A stretch of DNA of 64,000 bases from Litoribrevibacter euphylliae (GTDB taxonomy: Bacteria; Pseudomonadota; Gammaproteobacteria; Pseudomonadales; Litoribrevibacteraceae): positions 186,001 to 250,000 of the forward strand of contig NZ_JBHRSZ010000001.1 of the NCBI RefSeq assembly GCF_042646085.1, read 5' to 3'. Each line of letters begins with the position of its first letter. The first letter of the stretch is position 1. The notes under the pieces were generated by a model. The model did not search any database and was not told the DNA's origin. It saw only the letters and a program-made list of their open reading frames with translations. A program made the translations under genes and the position numbers. Shown in pieces: positions 17,779 through 25,683 of this stretch.

Positions 17779-18030
17779 TTACTTCTCTGGAAGCGTAATG
17801 TTTAATTCAAGCACTGAGCAATCATCCGAGTTTTCAAGCTGAACTTGAACATCGTCATCCGCAATCGATACATATTTACGAATCACTGAGAGAATTTCCT
17901 GCTGCATTTCTGGCAAGTAATCAGGTTGATTTCTTGCGGTTCTTTCATGAGCAACTATGATTTGCAGACGCTCTTTTGCAATAGATGCCGTCGCCTTAGG
18001 TTCCTTTTTGAAATAGCTAAAAATACTCAT
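17779..18030 (-). CDS. minE: Cell division topological factor MinE
   Basis: An 83-residue protein that stimulates MinD ATPase and drives pole-to-pole oscillation so that septa form at midcell. The N-terminal membrane-binding segment MSIFSYF is followed by the MinD-contacting helix KERLQIIVAHERT, then the dimerisation domain. It begins three bases after the minD stop. Confidence 0.97.
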   Translation of the reverse strand: MSIFSYFKKEPKATASIAKERLQIIVAHERTARNQPDYLPEMQQEILSVIRKYVSIADDDVQVQLENSDDCSVLELNITLPEK

Positions 18031-18033
18031 TGT

Positions 18034-18840
18034 TTAGCCACCAAACATTCTCTTAAGGAAGCCTTTCTTTTCGGCTTCGAGGAAGCGATATTCCACTTGT
18101 TCACCGAGAAGTCGAGAGACCATGTCTTGATATGCTTGGCCTGCGTCACTGTTATCATCAAGAATCACAGGTGTTCCCTGGTTTGAGTTCTTGATAACAG
18201 ATTCTGATTCTGGAATCACGCCCAATAAAGGTACGGCAAGGATTTCTTCCACGTCTTCAACGGAAAGCATTTCGCCTTTAGCAACACGTACAGGGTTGTA
18301 ACGTGTTACCAACAAGTGCTCTTTAACCGTTTCGCCAGCTTCAGCCTTACGTGAGCGACTTTGTAGAATACCAATGATGCGGTCTGAATCGCGAACAGAA
18401 GACACTTCAGGGTTGGTAACGATAATGGCTTCATCAGCAAAATAGAGTGCCATCATTGCACCGTGTTCAATGCCTGCAGGAGAATCACAGATGATGTAAT
18501 CAAATTCTTTGGCAAGTTCTTCAAGCACTTCACCTACGCCTTCTTTGCTTAGCGCATCTTTGTCGCGAGTTTGTGAAGCAGCAAGAATGAATAGGTTGTC
18601 GCAACGCTTATCTTTGATTAGTGCTTGCTTTAGCGTAGCTTCTTTATTGATGACTTGAACGAAGTCGAATACTACACGACGTTCACAGTTCATGATCAAA
18701 TCAAGATTTCGAAGACCTACATCAAAATCAATAACGACGGTTTTGTGTCCTCGTAACGCGAGGCCGGTGCTGATAGCAGCGCTGGAAGTGGTTTTACCAA
18801 CGCCTCCTTTGCCTGAGGTGACAACGATAATCTTAGCCAT
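18034..18840 (-). CDS. minD: Septum-site determining ATPase MinD
   Basis: A 268-residue membrane-associating ATPase. The deviant Walker A motif GKGGVGKTT lies at residues 10-18 (Lys11, Lys16), with a DFDVGLRNLD switch and a C-terminal amphipathic membrane-targeting helix (KKGFLKRMFGG). It recruits MinC to the membrane and is released by MinE. Middle gene of minC-minD-minE. Confidence 0.98.
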   Translation of the reverse strand: MAKIIVVTSGKGGVGKTTSSAAISTGLALRGHKTVVIDFDVGLRNLDLIMNCERRVVFDFVQVINKEATLKQALIKDKRCDNLFILAASQTRDKDALSKEGVGEVLEELAKEFDYIICDSPAGIEHGAMMALYFADEAIIVTNPEVSSVRDSDRIIGILQSRSRKAEAGETVKEHLLVTRYNPVRVAKGEMLSVEDVEEILAVPLLGVIPESESVIKNSNQGTPVILDDNSDAGQAYQDMVSRLLGEQVEYRFLEAEKKGFLKRMFGG

Positions 18841-18914
18841 GTCAGTCCTGTTCTTTATTTTTCTTTCCCTGATAGGGCATGCGCCCAGGGTATGAGTCTT
18901 TGGGCGATTATTGG

Positions 18915-19778
18915 TTAAAGCGTATCTATATGCAAGTGGTTTTCTTTGAGCTCAATTTGGCTACTTTGGCCGATTCTGTCGTTAGGAAGATCATCGCTAA
19001 CTTGGTAAACACCGGCGATTGAAATGAGCTCGGCGTGTAAGGATTGACAGAATATCCTGGCGTCTTTGTTACCGTTTGCACCAGCAATGGCGCGGCCTCT
19101 CAAGGTTCCGTAGATATGGATGTTGCCATCGGCGATTACTTCAGCACCTTGACCCACTTGAGCAAGCACAATCAAATCACTGTCTTTTGCGTAGATTTGT
19201 TGGCCTGATCTAACGGGGGTTGAAACGATTTTCGTTTTAGTTGGCGTTGCTTGGGCAGCCTGTTGAGCTTCAGTACTATGACTTTCTTCCGACGAATGGC
19301 TTGTTTCAGCACTCACTTCCGATTCAGTAAGTTCAAGTTGCTGAGGCGTTGGATTTGATGCAGGTTCGGCATCGTTTGATGATGATTCAATGGTTTCTTG
19401 AGCTCTGTTAGTGTTGTCGGCGGTATTCTCTATCGTTTCTTTTGCTTTTTGAGCTCGTTGCTTGAGCTTATTGCGTCCGGGAGGAATCCAGGCTAAATCA
19501 AGCTGTTGGGCAATACTCTTAAATTCCTCGGGACCCTTCAGTGCAACTGGTAAAATATTATGCTTTCGAATAATAAATAAGAACTTTTGAATACTTGAAA
19601 CATCCAGAGAATCAACGTCTTCCAATCCTAGAATCGCAGGCATTCGGTCAAACAATGCGGGGCTGGCATTTACTTTCTCTGTGAGTTGTTGATCGAAGAC
19701 TTGATCGTCTGAAGAGGCAAGCTCAATCACTGTTAGAGGGATCATCTGGCTTTTTAAGGCAAAAGCGTTGTTGCTCAT
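18915..19778 (-). CDS. minC: Septum inhibitor MinC
   Basis: A 287-residue FtsZ antagonist carried by MinD. The N-terminal domain (residues 1-105) contains LPVALKGPEEF. The C-terminal beta-helix has GRAIAGANGNKDARIFC and AELISIAGVYQV. Between them lies a long low-complexity linker rich in Glu, Ser, Thr, Gln and Ala (about residues 107-185), so the protein is some 55 residues longer than E. coli MinC. First gene of the min operon. Confidence 0.95.
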   Translation of the reverse strand: MSNNAFALKSQMIPLTVIELASSDDQVFDQQLTEKVNASPALFDRMPAILGLEDVDSLDVSSIQKFLFIIRKHNILPVALKGPEEFKSIAQQLDLAWIPPGRNKLKQRAQKAKETIENTADNTNRAQETIESSSNDAEPASNPTPQQLELTESEVSAETSHSSEESHSTEAQQAAQATPTKTKIVSTPVRSGQQIYAKDSDLIVLAQVGQGAEVIADGNIHIYGTLRGRAIAGANGNKDARIFCQSLHAELISIAGVYQVSDDLPNDRIGQSSQIELKENHLHIDTL

Positions 19779-19859
19779 GTGTCCAAATTCCTGCAGCTAA
19801 GCCGACATTTAAAAGTGATTCGGCTTACGGTATTCCATATTAAGTACATGGTTCTGATG

Positions 19860-20201
19860 TTAGTTTTTAGCAGTAAGTGCGCTCGCATCAATGCTTACAC
19901 CCGCCCAACCGTGCTTAATAAAGTTGCGAATGTTTTGATGGTCTTGCGCGCCAGGGTGCTCTAAAACATCTTTACGGTAAAAATCGCCAAAGCATTGAAG
20001 TACTTCGGCTTCGGTTAATGTGAGTGCTTTACCTAAGCTGAAGATTTTTGCGGAACCCTGGTTCGTCCCTAATTCATTTTGTTGTTCGCCTACCGTAAAT
20101 GCGACCGGAGTGAACTCGAAGTTGGCTTCGATGAAATCCATGGTTTGTTGGAAAGAGTTCGTTTCTGCGCGAAGAGCTTCGATAAAAGAGTCTTTAGTCA
20201 T
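19860..20201 (-). CDS. HopJ-family protein
   Basis: A 113-residue protein of the HopJ family. The name comes from a Pseudomonas syringae type III effector, but the family is widespread in bacteria with no type III secretion. Family features are NFEFTPVAFTVG, GSAKIFSLGKAL, CFGDFYRKDVLEHP and the ending DHQNIRNFIKHGWAG. No secretion genes are nearby, so a housekeeping cytoplasmic role is more likely than an effector role. It stands between minC and the transglutaminase-like gene, all on the minus strand. Confidence 0.8.
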   Translation of the reverse strand: MTKDSFIEALRAETNSFQQTMDFIEANFEFTPVAFTVGEQQNELGTNQGSAKIFSLGKALTLTEAEVLQCFGDFYRKDVLEHPGAQDHQNIRNFIKHGWAGVSIDASALTAKN

Positions 20202-20286
20202 AATCCTAATGCTTATATAAATCGAAGCGACACAGTAAATGCCGCTTCGTCAAAAATGTATTGAATGGTGGTTATTGTATGGTGAC

Positions 20287-22158
20287 TTACTGTATCGCTA
20301 CAACCTTAGGTTGGTGACCTGCGACTTCTGGCATGGTCATGCCCGCGGTTGCGTTGATGTAGGTAGGGTCGGTGACAGTAAATTTTTTGCCATTAAAGGC
20401 GATGCTGTCCCCTGAAACGGGTTTGCTGAAGGCAACTGCGGCAGCGATGTGTCCTGGATAATCTAATCCGACGACTTCCAAGCCAAGCAGTTCTCTTACT
20501 AACCAGGCAAAAAGAACCGAACGGTCTTCACAGTCTGACGCAGGCATAGTGAGCGTTTCTTCGGCGAACAAATAGTTTTCAAAGCCAAATTGTTGGTCAT
20601 CAGTTTGGTATTCAAAGCCTGTTTGTACAAAGCGCAATAACAAATTCACGGCTTCTAACTCGGACTTTCCTTCCAGCATCGGGCGGAAAAGATCGAGGGC
20701 ATCGTTGGCTGTGACGGTATCAACCGGTGAAATAAAGTATTGATCTATGTCCATCTGTGGATAACTGGCGAGGTAATTGACTCGAGTCGGATTTACATTA
20801 AGTGAAAGACGATACTCTTGTCTGTCGTATTTGAATTTAAAGTCTTTTCGCTGGTAGTGTTTTTCGTCAGAAAACGCCAAGGGGTCTTTCATATTTACCG
20901 GTGTAACAGCGCGAGGGTATTCGCCATCGTAGGTGAATACGCGGCCAAGATCACGAGGTTTGCCATCTGGAGAAACGGCATAAAAACGCTTACCGCTGAA
21001 AGTAAAGAACGTCACTTCATATAAAGACTGTTGCGCAGGAACCAGCAAATACACGCCTTGTTTGTTGTACGCCAATCGAGCCTGATAGTCTTGCTTAACG
21101 AGTAAGAACCAACTGGTAAAGCTTTGCGCATTGATATTGCTTGGGTGCATGGCTTTGGAGAATGCGAAAGCCAGCTGAACTTTACCCCAGTCGCCAAGGT
21201 TATATTGCTTGGCAGTAGTGTTGAGTTGTTCAAGGACGGGCTCGTAATCTGATAGGCTTAGATCCGACCAACCTTTGGAAATGGCTTTGGCTCCGTAATT
21301 TCGATCTATGGCTTTTGCTAATTTTTTATCGGCAATAATAGTGGTTTTACGCCCAAAGAAATCAAAACGGTATTTCTTGCCTGTATAGGACGGAGCCTTT
21401 GGTTCTACTGGTAAAGCGAGTGGTGGGATTCTTGGCGTATCGTCCACTATTGGAGCAGGCGTCGGATCTTTCGGTTTCACTTCAGGAAGTTTAATTTCCT
21501 TGGGTGGTTCAATCTTAATAGGGGCCGGTTTCTCTATGATAGGTTTTTCAACTATAGGCCTATCCGGTTTGAAATCTGTATCAGGGGTTGGCTGATCGAA
21601 CTGTGGTTGATCGAGCTGTGGTTGATTGAACTGTGGCTGATCAAAAATAGGATCAGTTTTGGTTATTTGATCAAAGTCTGGTTCTGAAAATGGCGGTTTT
21701 TCAAACGTTGGTATATCCACTGGAGGCTTATCACCCCGAGGCCTGTCACCCCGAGGCATATCAAAGTCAGGTTTTACATCAATAATCGGTGTTGTCGGTT
21801 TCGGAATGCTGGCTATTGGAAGATCAGGTTTAGGTAATACCGGTTCTATCTTCTTAGGTATCGTCACGACAGGAAGATCATCAACCACAACAGGTTTTGG
21901 CTTTGCAACGGGCATATCAACCGGTTTGGGTTTGATGTCGCGAACTTCACCTTCTTGAGTATCAACTTCTTTCCATTGTTTTTTCAGAAAGTCAGTGAAG
22001 GCTTTATCCCTTTCGTCTTTGTAAGCTTGGTAACTGCTCATGGTCTGTTCTTTCCACTTTAGGAAATCATCCGGGTATGACGAAGCTTGTGGCGAAGAAG
22101 CGATACCAATAGCAAGTGGAAGAACTGCTAAAAGAGCGACCATGTTTACGTGTTTCAT
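20287..22158 (-). CDS. Proline-rich exported transglutaminase-like protein
   Basis: A 623-residue protein with four parts. First, a signal peptide (cleavage near SPQASS). Second, a charged helical segment (about 27-65: FLKWKEQ...YQAYKDERDKAF...FLKKQWKEVD). Third, a proline-rich region of about 190 residues with short repeats (DQPQF and PRGDR types). Fourth, a large C-terminal region ending in a papain-like transglutaminase fold with a readable triad: Cys543 in SDCEDR, His570 in YPGHIA, Asp597 in TVTDPTY. Such proteins may cross-link, hydrolyse or amidate proteins or peptidoglycan in the periplasm; none of this is shown here. The Pro-rich part probably spans the wall. AAGGATTAAC precedes the ATG. 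I do not recognise a named gene. Confidence 0.75.
   Translation of the reverse strand: MKHVNMVALLAVLPLAIGIASSPQASSYPDDFLKWKEQTMSSYQAYKDERDKAFTDFLKKQWKEVDTQEGEVRDIKPKPVDMPVAKPKPVVVDDLPVVTIPKKIEPVLPKPDLPIASIPKPTTPIIDVKPDFDMPRGDRPRGDKPPVDIPTFEKPPFSEPDFDQITKTDPIFDQPQFNQPQLDQPQFDQPTPDTDFKPDRPIVEKPIIEKPAPIKIEPPKEIKLPEVKPKDPTPAPIVDDTPRIPPLALPVEPKAPSYTGKKYRFDFFGRKTTIIADKKLAKAIDRNYGAKAISKGWSDLSLSDYEPVLEQLNTTAKQYNLGDWGKVQLAFAFSKAMHPSNINAQSFTSWFLLVKQDYQARLAYNKQGVYLLVPAQQSLYEVTFFTFSGKRFYAVSPDGKPRDLGRVFTYDGEYPRAVTPVNMKDPLAFSDEKHYQRKDFKFKYDRQEYRLSLNVNPTRVNYLASYPQMDIDQYFISPVDTVTANDALDLFRPMLEGKSELEAVNLLLRFVQTGFEYQTDDQQFGFENYLFAEETLTMPASDCEDRSVLFAWLVRELLGLEVVGLDYPGHIAAAVAFSKPVSGDSIAFNGKKFTVTDPTYINATAGMTMPEVAGHQPKVVAIQ
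21590..21649. repeat. 15-bp tandem repeat in the proline-rich coding region
   Basis: Three full units and one partial unit of the type GGTTGATCGAACTGT (21590-21604, 21605-21619, 21620-21634, then a divergent copy). They encode five-residue steps of the D/N-Q-P-Q-F/L type on the minus strand. Confidence 0.75.
21731..21760. repeat. 15-bp duplication encoding PRGD
   Basis: TCACCCCGAGGC is repeated in register at 21731 and 21746 and encodes two PRGD units (RPRGDK) in the linker of the transglutaminase-like protein. Confidence 0.7.
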
Positions 22159-22242
22159 GTTAATCCTTAACCTGTAAAACGTTTCGATTGTTCACTGATG
22201 TGTATAAGCCTGTAATGGTTGTGATTAAGTTTATATCACTCT

Positions 22243-22284
22243 TCAAGAAGTGAACACTCGAACCTCGGTTTTAAAACTTCTTGA
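22243..22284. repeat. Inverted repeat between divergent genes
   Basis: TCAAGAAGT (22243-22251) and ACTTCTTGA (22276-22284) are perfect arms. Flanking bases extend the symmetry: ATCACTC on the left, and GAG followed by TGGTGAT on the right. It lies between the starts of the transglutaminase-like gene and the cbiX-type gene, so it could be an operator or a leader hairpin. Confidence 0.5.
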
Positions 22285-22407
22285 GATGAGTGGTGATCTT
22301 ATGTCGTGCACTCAACGTATAACTACGGGATCATCTTCTGAGAGATCTTTTTGAGAGAGAAGCGTTAGTCTGTATGATGCGGGTGTATTTTGTATGGTGG
22401 AGTGGTT

Positions 22408-22764
22408 ATGAGGGTTTTATTGGTATTGGCTCATGGCAGTCGAGTGACTAAGTCAAACGAAGAGGTCATTGCTTTTGCTCAGCAGTTAGCTGAACTGACG
22501 TCCGGGTATGATCGAGTCGAACCCTGTTTTCTGGAATTGACCGAACCGAGATTTTCAACGGTATTAAATGCGATTGCAGCGGATGAAATTGGCGAAATTG
22601 TGGTTTACCCGCACTTTTTGGCAGAAGGGCGTCATGTCAGAGATGACGTGCCAATGATCATCGAAGAATTTAAACAGACCCATCCATCGGTTCAGGTCAT
22701 ATTAAAGCCGTATCTTGGGATGTGGTCCGGATTAGCCGAGTTTATTGCGGCAGGATTAGAGTAA
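22408..22764 (+). CDS. cbiX: CbiX-type sirohydrochlorin chelatase-like protein, short form
   Basis: A 118-residue single-domain protein of the CbiX small family, which inserts cobalt or iron into sirohydrochlorin for cobalamin or siroheme synthesis. The metal-site motif LVLAHGSRVTKSNEE is at the N-terminus, and YPHFLAEGRHVRDDVP carries the second His. I choose the ATG at 22408, preceded by GGTGGAG, over an upstream TTG. Isolated from other tetrapyrrole genes, so the metal and pathway are inferred from family only. Confidence 0.8.
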   Translation: MRVLLVLAHGSRVTKSNEEVIAFAQQLAELTSGYDRVEPCFLELTEPRFSTVLNAIAADEIGEIVVYPHFLAEGRHVRDDVPMIIEEFKQTHPSVQVILKPYLGMWSGLAEFIAAGLE

Positions 22765-22773
22765 TCAAATCAT

Positions 22774-23895
22774 TTAGATCATGCGGCAGCTGACTCGATT
22801 GCGGCCGCTTTTCTTAGCGATATAGACTTGCTCGTCTGCATCTTTTACCAGTAGTTGAGCAAGGACTTCTATACTGGTTCCGCCATCACATGCGCCGTTC
22901 ATGCAGGCGACTCCAATGGATAGTGTCATCCGTAAGGTTTGATCTAATAGATGAAACTCTTGGTCGGCAATGACTTCACGAATACGCTCGGCAATGACCT
23001 GGGCGCCCGATAAGTTGGTTTCCGGAAGTAAAATTGCAAATTCTTCCCCGCCATATCGGGCCATGTGATCCGAGCGCCGTAGTAATGGTTTCACTTGAGC
23101 GGCTAGTTGTTTTAATGCCTCATCCCCCACTTGATGGCCATAGTGGTCATTGATTCTTTTAAAATGATCAATATCGATGAAAAGACAGGCTAGGTGTCTT
23201 TGATGGCGCATGGCACTCGATGTTTCTTGAATCAATATGTCGTCGAAAGCTCGACGGTTGCAGACTTGGGTGAGTCCGTCCACCAAACTAAGTTGTCGTA
23301 CCTGTTCCATGTTGCAGGCATTTTCAAAGCATAGTGAGGCGATCATGGTTAGGCGTTCGAGAAAGTCTGTCCCCATGTCTGGGCGAAAGCGTTCTGAATC
23401 CGGGCTGCCGAGGTTGACCATTCCTATCAGCTTGTTGTTACGAACTAACGGCAACTGCGCAAAAGATAAGGTGTTGATCGGAATATGAAGTTCCCGGCTG
23501 ATCTTCTTAGGCGTCGCTCCCATATAAAGTCGACCGTTGGGGTTAACGAGCAGTTCGGGATGCTCACTCAGGTTATAGGTTAATACATGTTCAAACTGGG
23601 CTAGATCTACGGGCGCCAAATGCCAATGGGAAAAAATATCTTGTTCGAGAACCAGCTTTAGAAAAGGAATATCGAAGTACTCAGAGAAATCTGTGGTCAT
23701 GGTTTTCAGTAAACTTTTTAAGTCATTACTTTCCATGAGACGAGATTCAAATTCGGAAAAACGTTTGAACAGTTGTTCGTTTAAACGTGCATTGCTGATT
23801 AAGTCATTAAATTGTGTCTTAAGTTCGTTGTATTTACGTTCGGAAACGGTTTTGAGAGACGGTTTGTTAGAATTATTGTGATTGAAGTATGTCAC
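22774..23895 (-). CDS. GAF-GGDEF diguanylate cyclase
   Basis: A 373-residue cytoplasmic protein. The N-terminal coiled region (KYNELKTQFNDLISNAR) leads to a GAF-like sensor (about 60-195, PLVRNNKLIGMVNLGS) and a GGDEF domain with intact RYGGEEFAILLPE. It should make c-di-GMP from two GTP. The linker SLVDGLTQVCNRRAFD and the substrate-binding FKRINDHYGHQVGD are normal. No RxxD inhibitory site is at the usual place (RSDHMARYGGEEF has R-S-D-H). The start is GTG at 23895. Confidence 0.85.
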   Translation of the reverse strand: MTYFNHNNSNKPSLKTVSERKYNELKTQFNDLISNARLNEQLFKRFSEFESRLMESNDLKSLLKTMTTDFSEYFDIPFLKLVLEQDIFSHWHLAPVDLAQFEHVLTYNLSEHPELLVNPNGRLYMGATPKKISRELHIPINTLSFAQLPLVRNNKLIGMVNLGSPDSERFRPDMGTDFLERLTMIASLCFENACNMEQVRQLSLVDGLTQVCNRRAFDDILIQETSSAMRHQRHLACLFIDIDHFKRINDHYGHQVGDEALKQLAAQVKPLLRRSDHMARYGGEEFAILLPETNLSGAQVIAERIREVIADQEFHLLDQTLRMTLSIGVACMNGACDGGTSIEVLAQLLVKDADEQVYIAKKSGRNRVSCRMI

Positions 23896-24089
23896 GCGTG
23901 TCTCGACTCGATCTTAAGATATATTGACCTATAGTATAGATAGGTGTGTTGTGAATTGCTGAACAAACCTTCAGCAATTCTTTAGGAACACTAGCTTGGC
24001 ATAATATACGCTATAGTGATGTTCAGAAATACGTTGTATTGTATTGCTAATGTTATCGTATTTTAAAAAAATAAATTGAGGAAACTGGA

Positions 24090-24422
24090 ATGAGCGTGTC
24101 TCATCAGCTAGCAGACGGACAAGTTGCTGTTATTAAAATCGGAGAAAAGCGTTTAGACGCTGTCAATGCGACAAACCTTAGAAATTATGTGGCTGACCTG
24201 ATCAATAAAGGACGAGACAGAATCGTCGTGGACTTGACGGGACTAGACTTTATGGACAGTAGTGGTTTGGGTGCAATTGTAGCGTGTAAAAAATTAACCA
24301 GTGACGATGGCTATTTGAGAGTGGCAGGAGCTCAAGGTGCGGTTCAAGAGCTCTTCCGTATTACTCGCATGGACAAACTATTTCAAACCTACAATACCGT
24401 TGATGAGGCCATAAGCGGTTAA
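24090..24422 (+). CDS. STAS-domain anti-sigma-factor antagonist
   Basis: A 110-residue single STAS domain. The phosphorylatable serine lies in FMDSSGLGAIVACKK, as in SpoIIAA/RsbV proteins that bind anti-sigma kinases when unphosphorylated. GAGGAAA precedes the ATG. No kinase or phosphatase partner is adjacent; in related bacteria such proteins are linked to a response-regulator phosphatase and control biofilm or motility. Confidence 0.85.
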   Translation: MSVSHQLADGQVAVIKIGEKRLDAVNATNLRNYVADLINKGRDRIVVDLTGLDFMDSSGLGAIVACKKLTSDDGYLRVAGAQGAVQELFRITRMDKLFQTYNTVDEAISG

Positions 24423-24448
24423 CTTCATGTAGCACACTGCCTGATGTA

Positions 24449-24811
24449 TCAGGCAGCTGTGGCCTTATTATCATCACCTAGATATCGCTGTAATGCGATA
24501 ACTGCCAGATCGTCTATTTGAGCGATCTGCATGCCAATACCGTATTCCTGGCTATAGCTGGATTTTTGACACCAAATGGTTTCGCAGGTTGCTGTAATTT
24601 GGTGGGGGGGCGTTAGTGGCAAATCCATTCTTAAAATTTGTGATTCATTCACTTCGGCAGGGTGTTCACTCATCAACATAAAGCCTGTCTCACTTAGGTT
24701 CATGATTCGGCCAATAACGTTACCTTCCAAATCCTGACAGTAAATTACCTGACGGGGCTGAAAGCGAGTATGTTTTCTTTGATTCGCTGGGTTAGTGAGC
24801 ATGGCATTCAT
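24449..24811 (-). CDS. PilZ-domain c-di-GMP receptor
   Basis: A 120-residue single PilZ domain. The two c-di-GMP-binding elements are visible: RKHTR (RxxxR) near the N-terminus and NLSETG (N/D-x-S-x-x-G) about 27 residues later. It converges on the STAS gene and lies close to a GGDEF gene, so a local c-di-GMP circuit is possible. Target unknown. Confidence 0.85.
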   Translation of the reverse strand: MNAMLTNPANQRKHTRFQPRQVIYCQDLEGNVIGRIMNLSETGFMLMSEHPAEVNESQILRMDLPLTPPHQITATCETIWCQKSSYSQEYGIGMQIAQIDDLAVIALQRYLGDDNKATAA

Positions 24812-24872
24812 CTCTTTTTTTGTTTTTTATAGTTGTGAGATATATCTTACAGAGAGACAGAATGCCGAGCAG

Positions 24873-25085
24873 CTATAGAATCAGCAAGTTGTGATCAGAG
24901 TCACGCATGAGTTCGCTGAGTGTTCTTCTTTGTTCGAAGACGCTGGTTAACTCGTGTCCAGGAACACTTTCTTGGTTATGGTTTCTAGATTCTTGGATCC
25001 ATTGAGGAATCAATTTTCCGCGTTGATGTTGTTGCAGAAGTTTAACCAATTGTTTGTGGTGATGACTTTTAATTGTGAAGCTCAT
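24873..25085 (-). CDS. Small hypothetical protein, second of an overlapping pair
   Basis: A 70-residue basic, His- and Gln-rich protein (HHHKQLVKLLQQHQRGK). I recognise no family. Its ATG at 25085 lies inside the end of the preceding gene (17-base overlap), typical of translational coupling. A weak AGAG site precedes it. It may be a real small gene or a chance frame. Confidence 0.4.
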   Translation of the reverse strand: MSFTIKSHHHKQLVKLLQQHQRGKLIPQWIQESRNHNQESVPGHELTSVFEQRRTLSELMRDSDHNLLIL

Positions 25086-25356
25086 GAGGTTGTCTCTTAT
25101 TATTTTTATGACGCGCTTTTTTTATTAAATTGTCTGCTACCGTTAAAAACTGAAGTAACAAGGCCGCCAATTTCTGTTTGATGATCATTTTGTTGACGGG
25201 ACGATCCTGGATATGACGTACGATAGGTGAGCATTTAAACCAAACCTGACAGGCTGCTACTGCTTCATCCCTGCTGTGGTGCGATGAAATCCAGTTTCCA
25301 TTCGAGGTCATCAACCAGAATGTATTATTTGATTTGCTGATCACTTGATATGCCAT
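25069..25356 (-). CDS. Small hypothetical protein, first of an overlapping pair
   Basis: A 95-residue basic protein with GGAG well placed before its ATG. The N-terminal half (NTFWLMTSNGNWISSHHSRDEAVAA, read in two parts) recalls the short beta-hairpin plus helix of DUF2188-like proteins, but I would not assign it. The C-terminal half is helical and Lys/Asn-rich. The overlap with the next gene supports a two-gene unit. Confidence 0.5.
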   Translation of the reverse strand: MAYQVISKSNNTFWLMTSNGNWISSHHSRDEAVAACQVWFKCSPIVRHIQDRPVNKMIIKQKLAALLLQFLTVADNLIKKARHKNNKRQPHELHN

Positions 25357-25514
25357 GTCTTTCTCCAGACACTACTTATGTTCCGATGAGCACAATGTAT
25401 GTTTTAGCAGTAACAGTTATGTGACTAAATTGTTAACAGTTTGTTACATGGAGCAATAGGTATTTTGTGATGACTTTGACCTTGAAATCTTTCTTTTTTA
25501 TCGAGCTTTTAGGA

Positions 25515-25543
25515 CTGAAAAAGACGTTGAATTCATGTACAAT
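25515..25543 (+). promoter_or_regulatory. Candidate promoter of prfB
   Basis: A -35 CTGAAA (25515-25520) and a -10 TACAAT (25538-25543) are 17 bp apart, followed by a GC-rich stretch (TGCGCCTC). Prediction by eye. Confidence 0.5.
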
Positions 25544-25566
25544 TGCGCCTCTTAAATTTTAGGGTC

Positions 25567-25616
25567 ACAACAATAGCGTTTGGTTGGATGATAAAGCGTA
25601 TTTATCCAGCGTTGTT
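25567..25616 (+). other. Hairpin in the prfB leader
   Basis: CAACAA (25567-25572) pairs with TTGTTG (25611-25616). Inside it, TGGATGATAAA pairs with TTTATCCA if a two-base bulge is allowed. It may affect prfB expression; nothing proves it. Confidence 0.35.
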
Positions 25617-25683
25617 GGGATCTGATGACTGTAATCAGTTATTTCTGTGAATTAATCATTTTTCGGCTGAGCTGAGGTAATAG

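Larger units (their letters stand above)
25357..25683. other. Intergenic region holding the prfB promoter and leader
   Basis: It holds the divergent upstream region of the small gene pair on the left, a sigma-70 promoter for prfB near 25515-25543, and a leader of about 130 bases with a hairpin listed separately. No additional gene was found. Confidence 0.5.
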
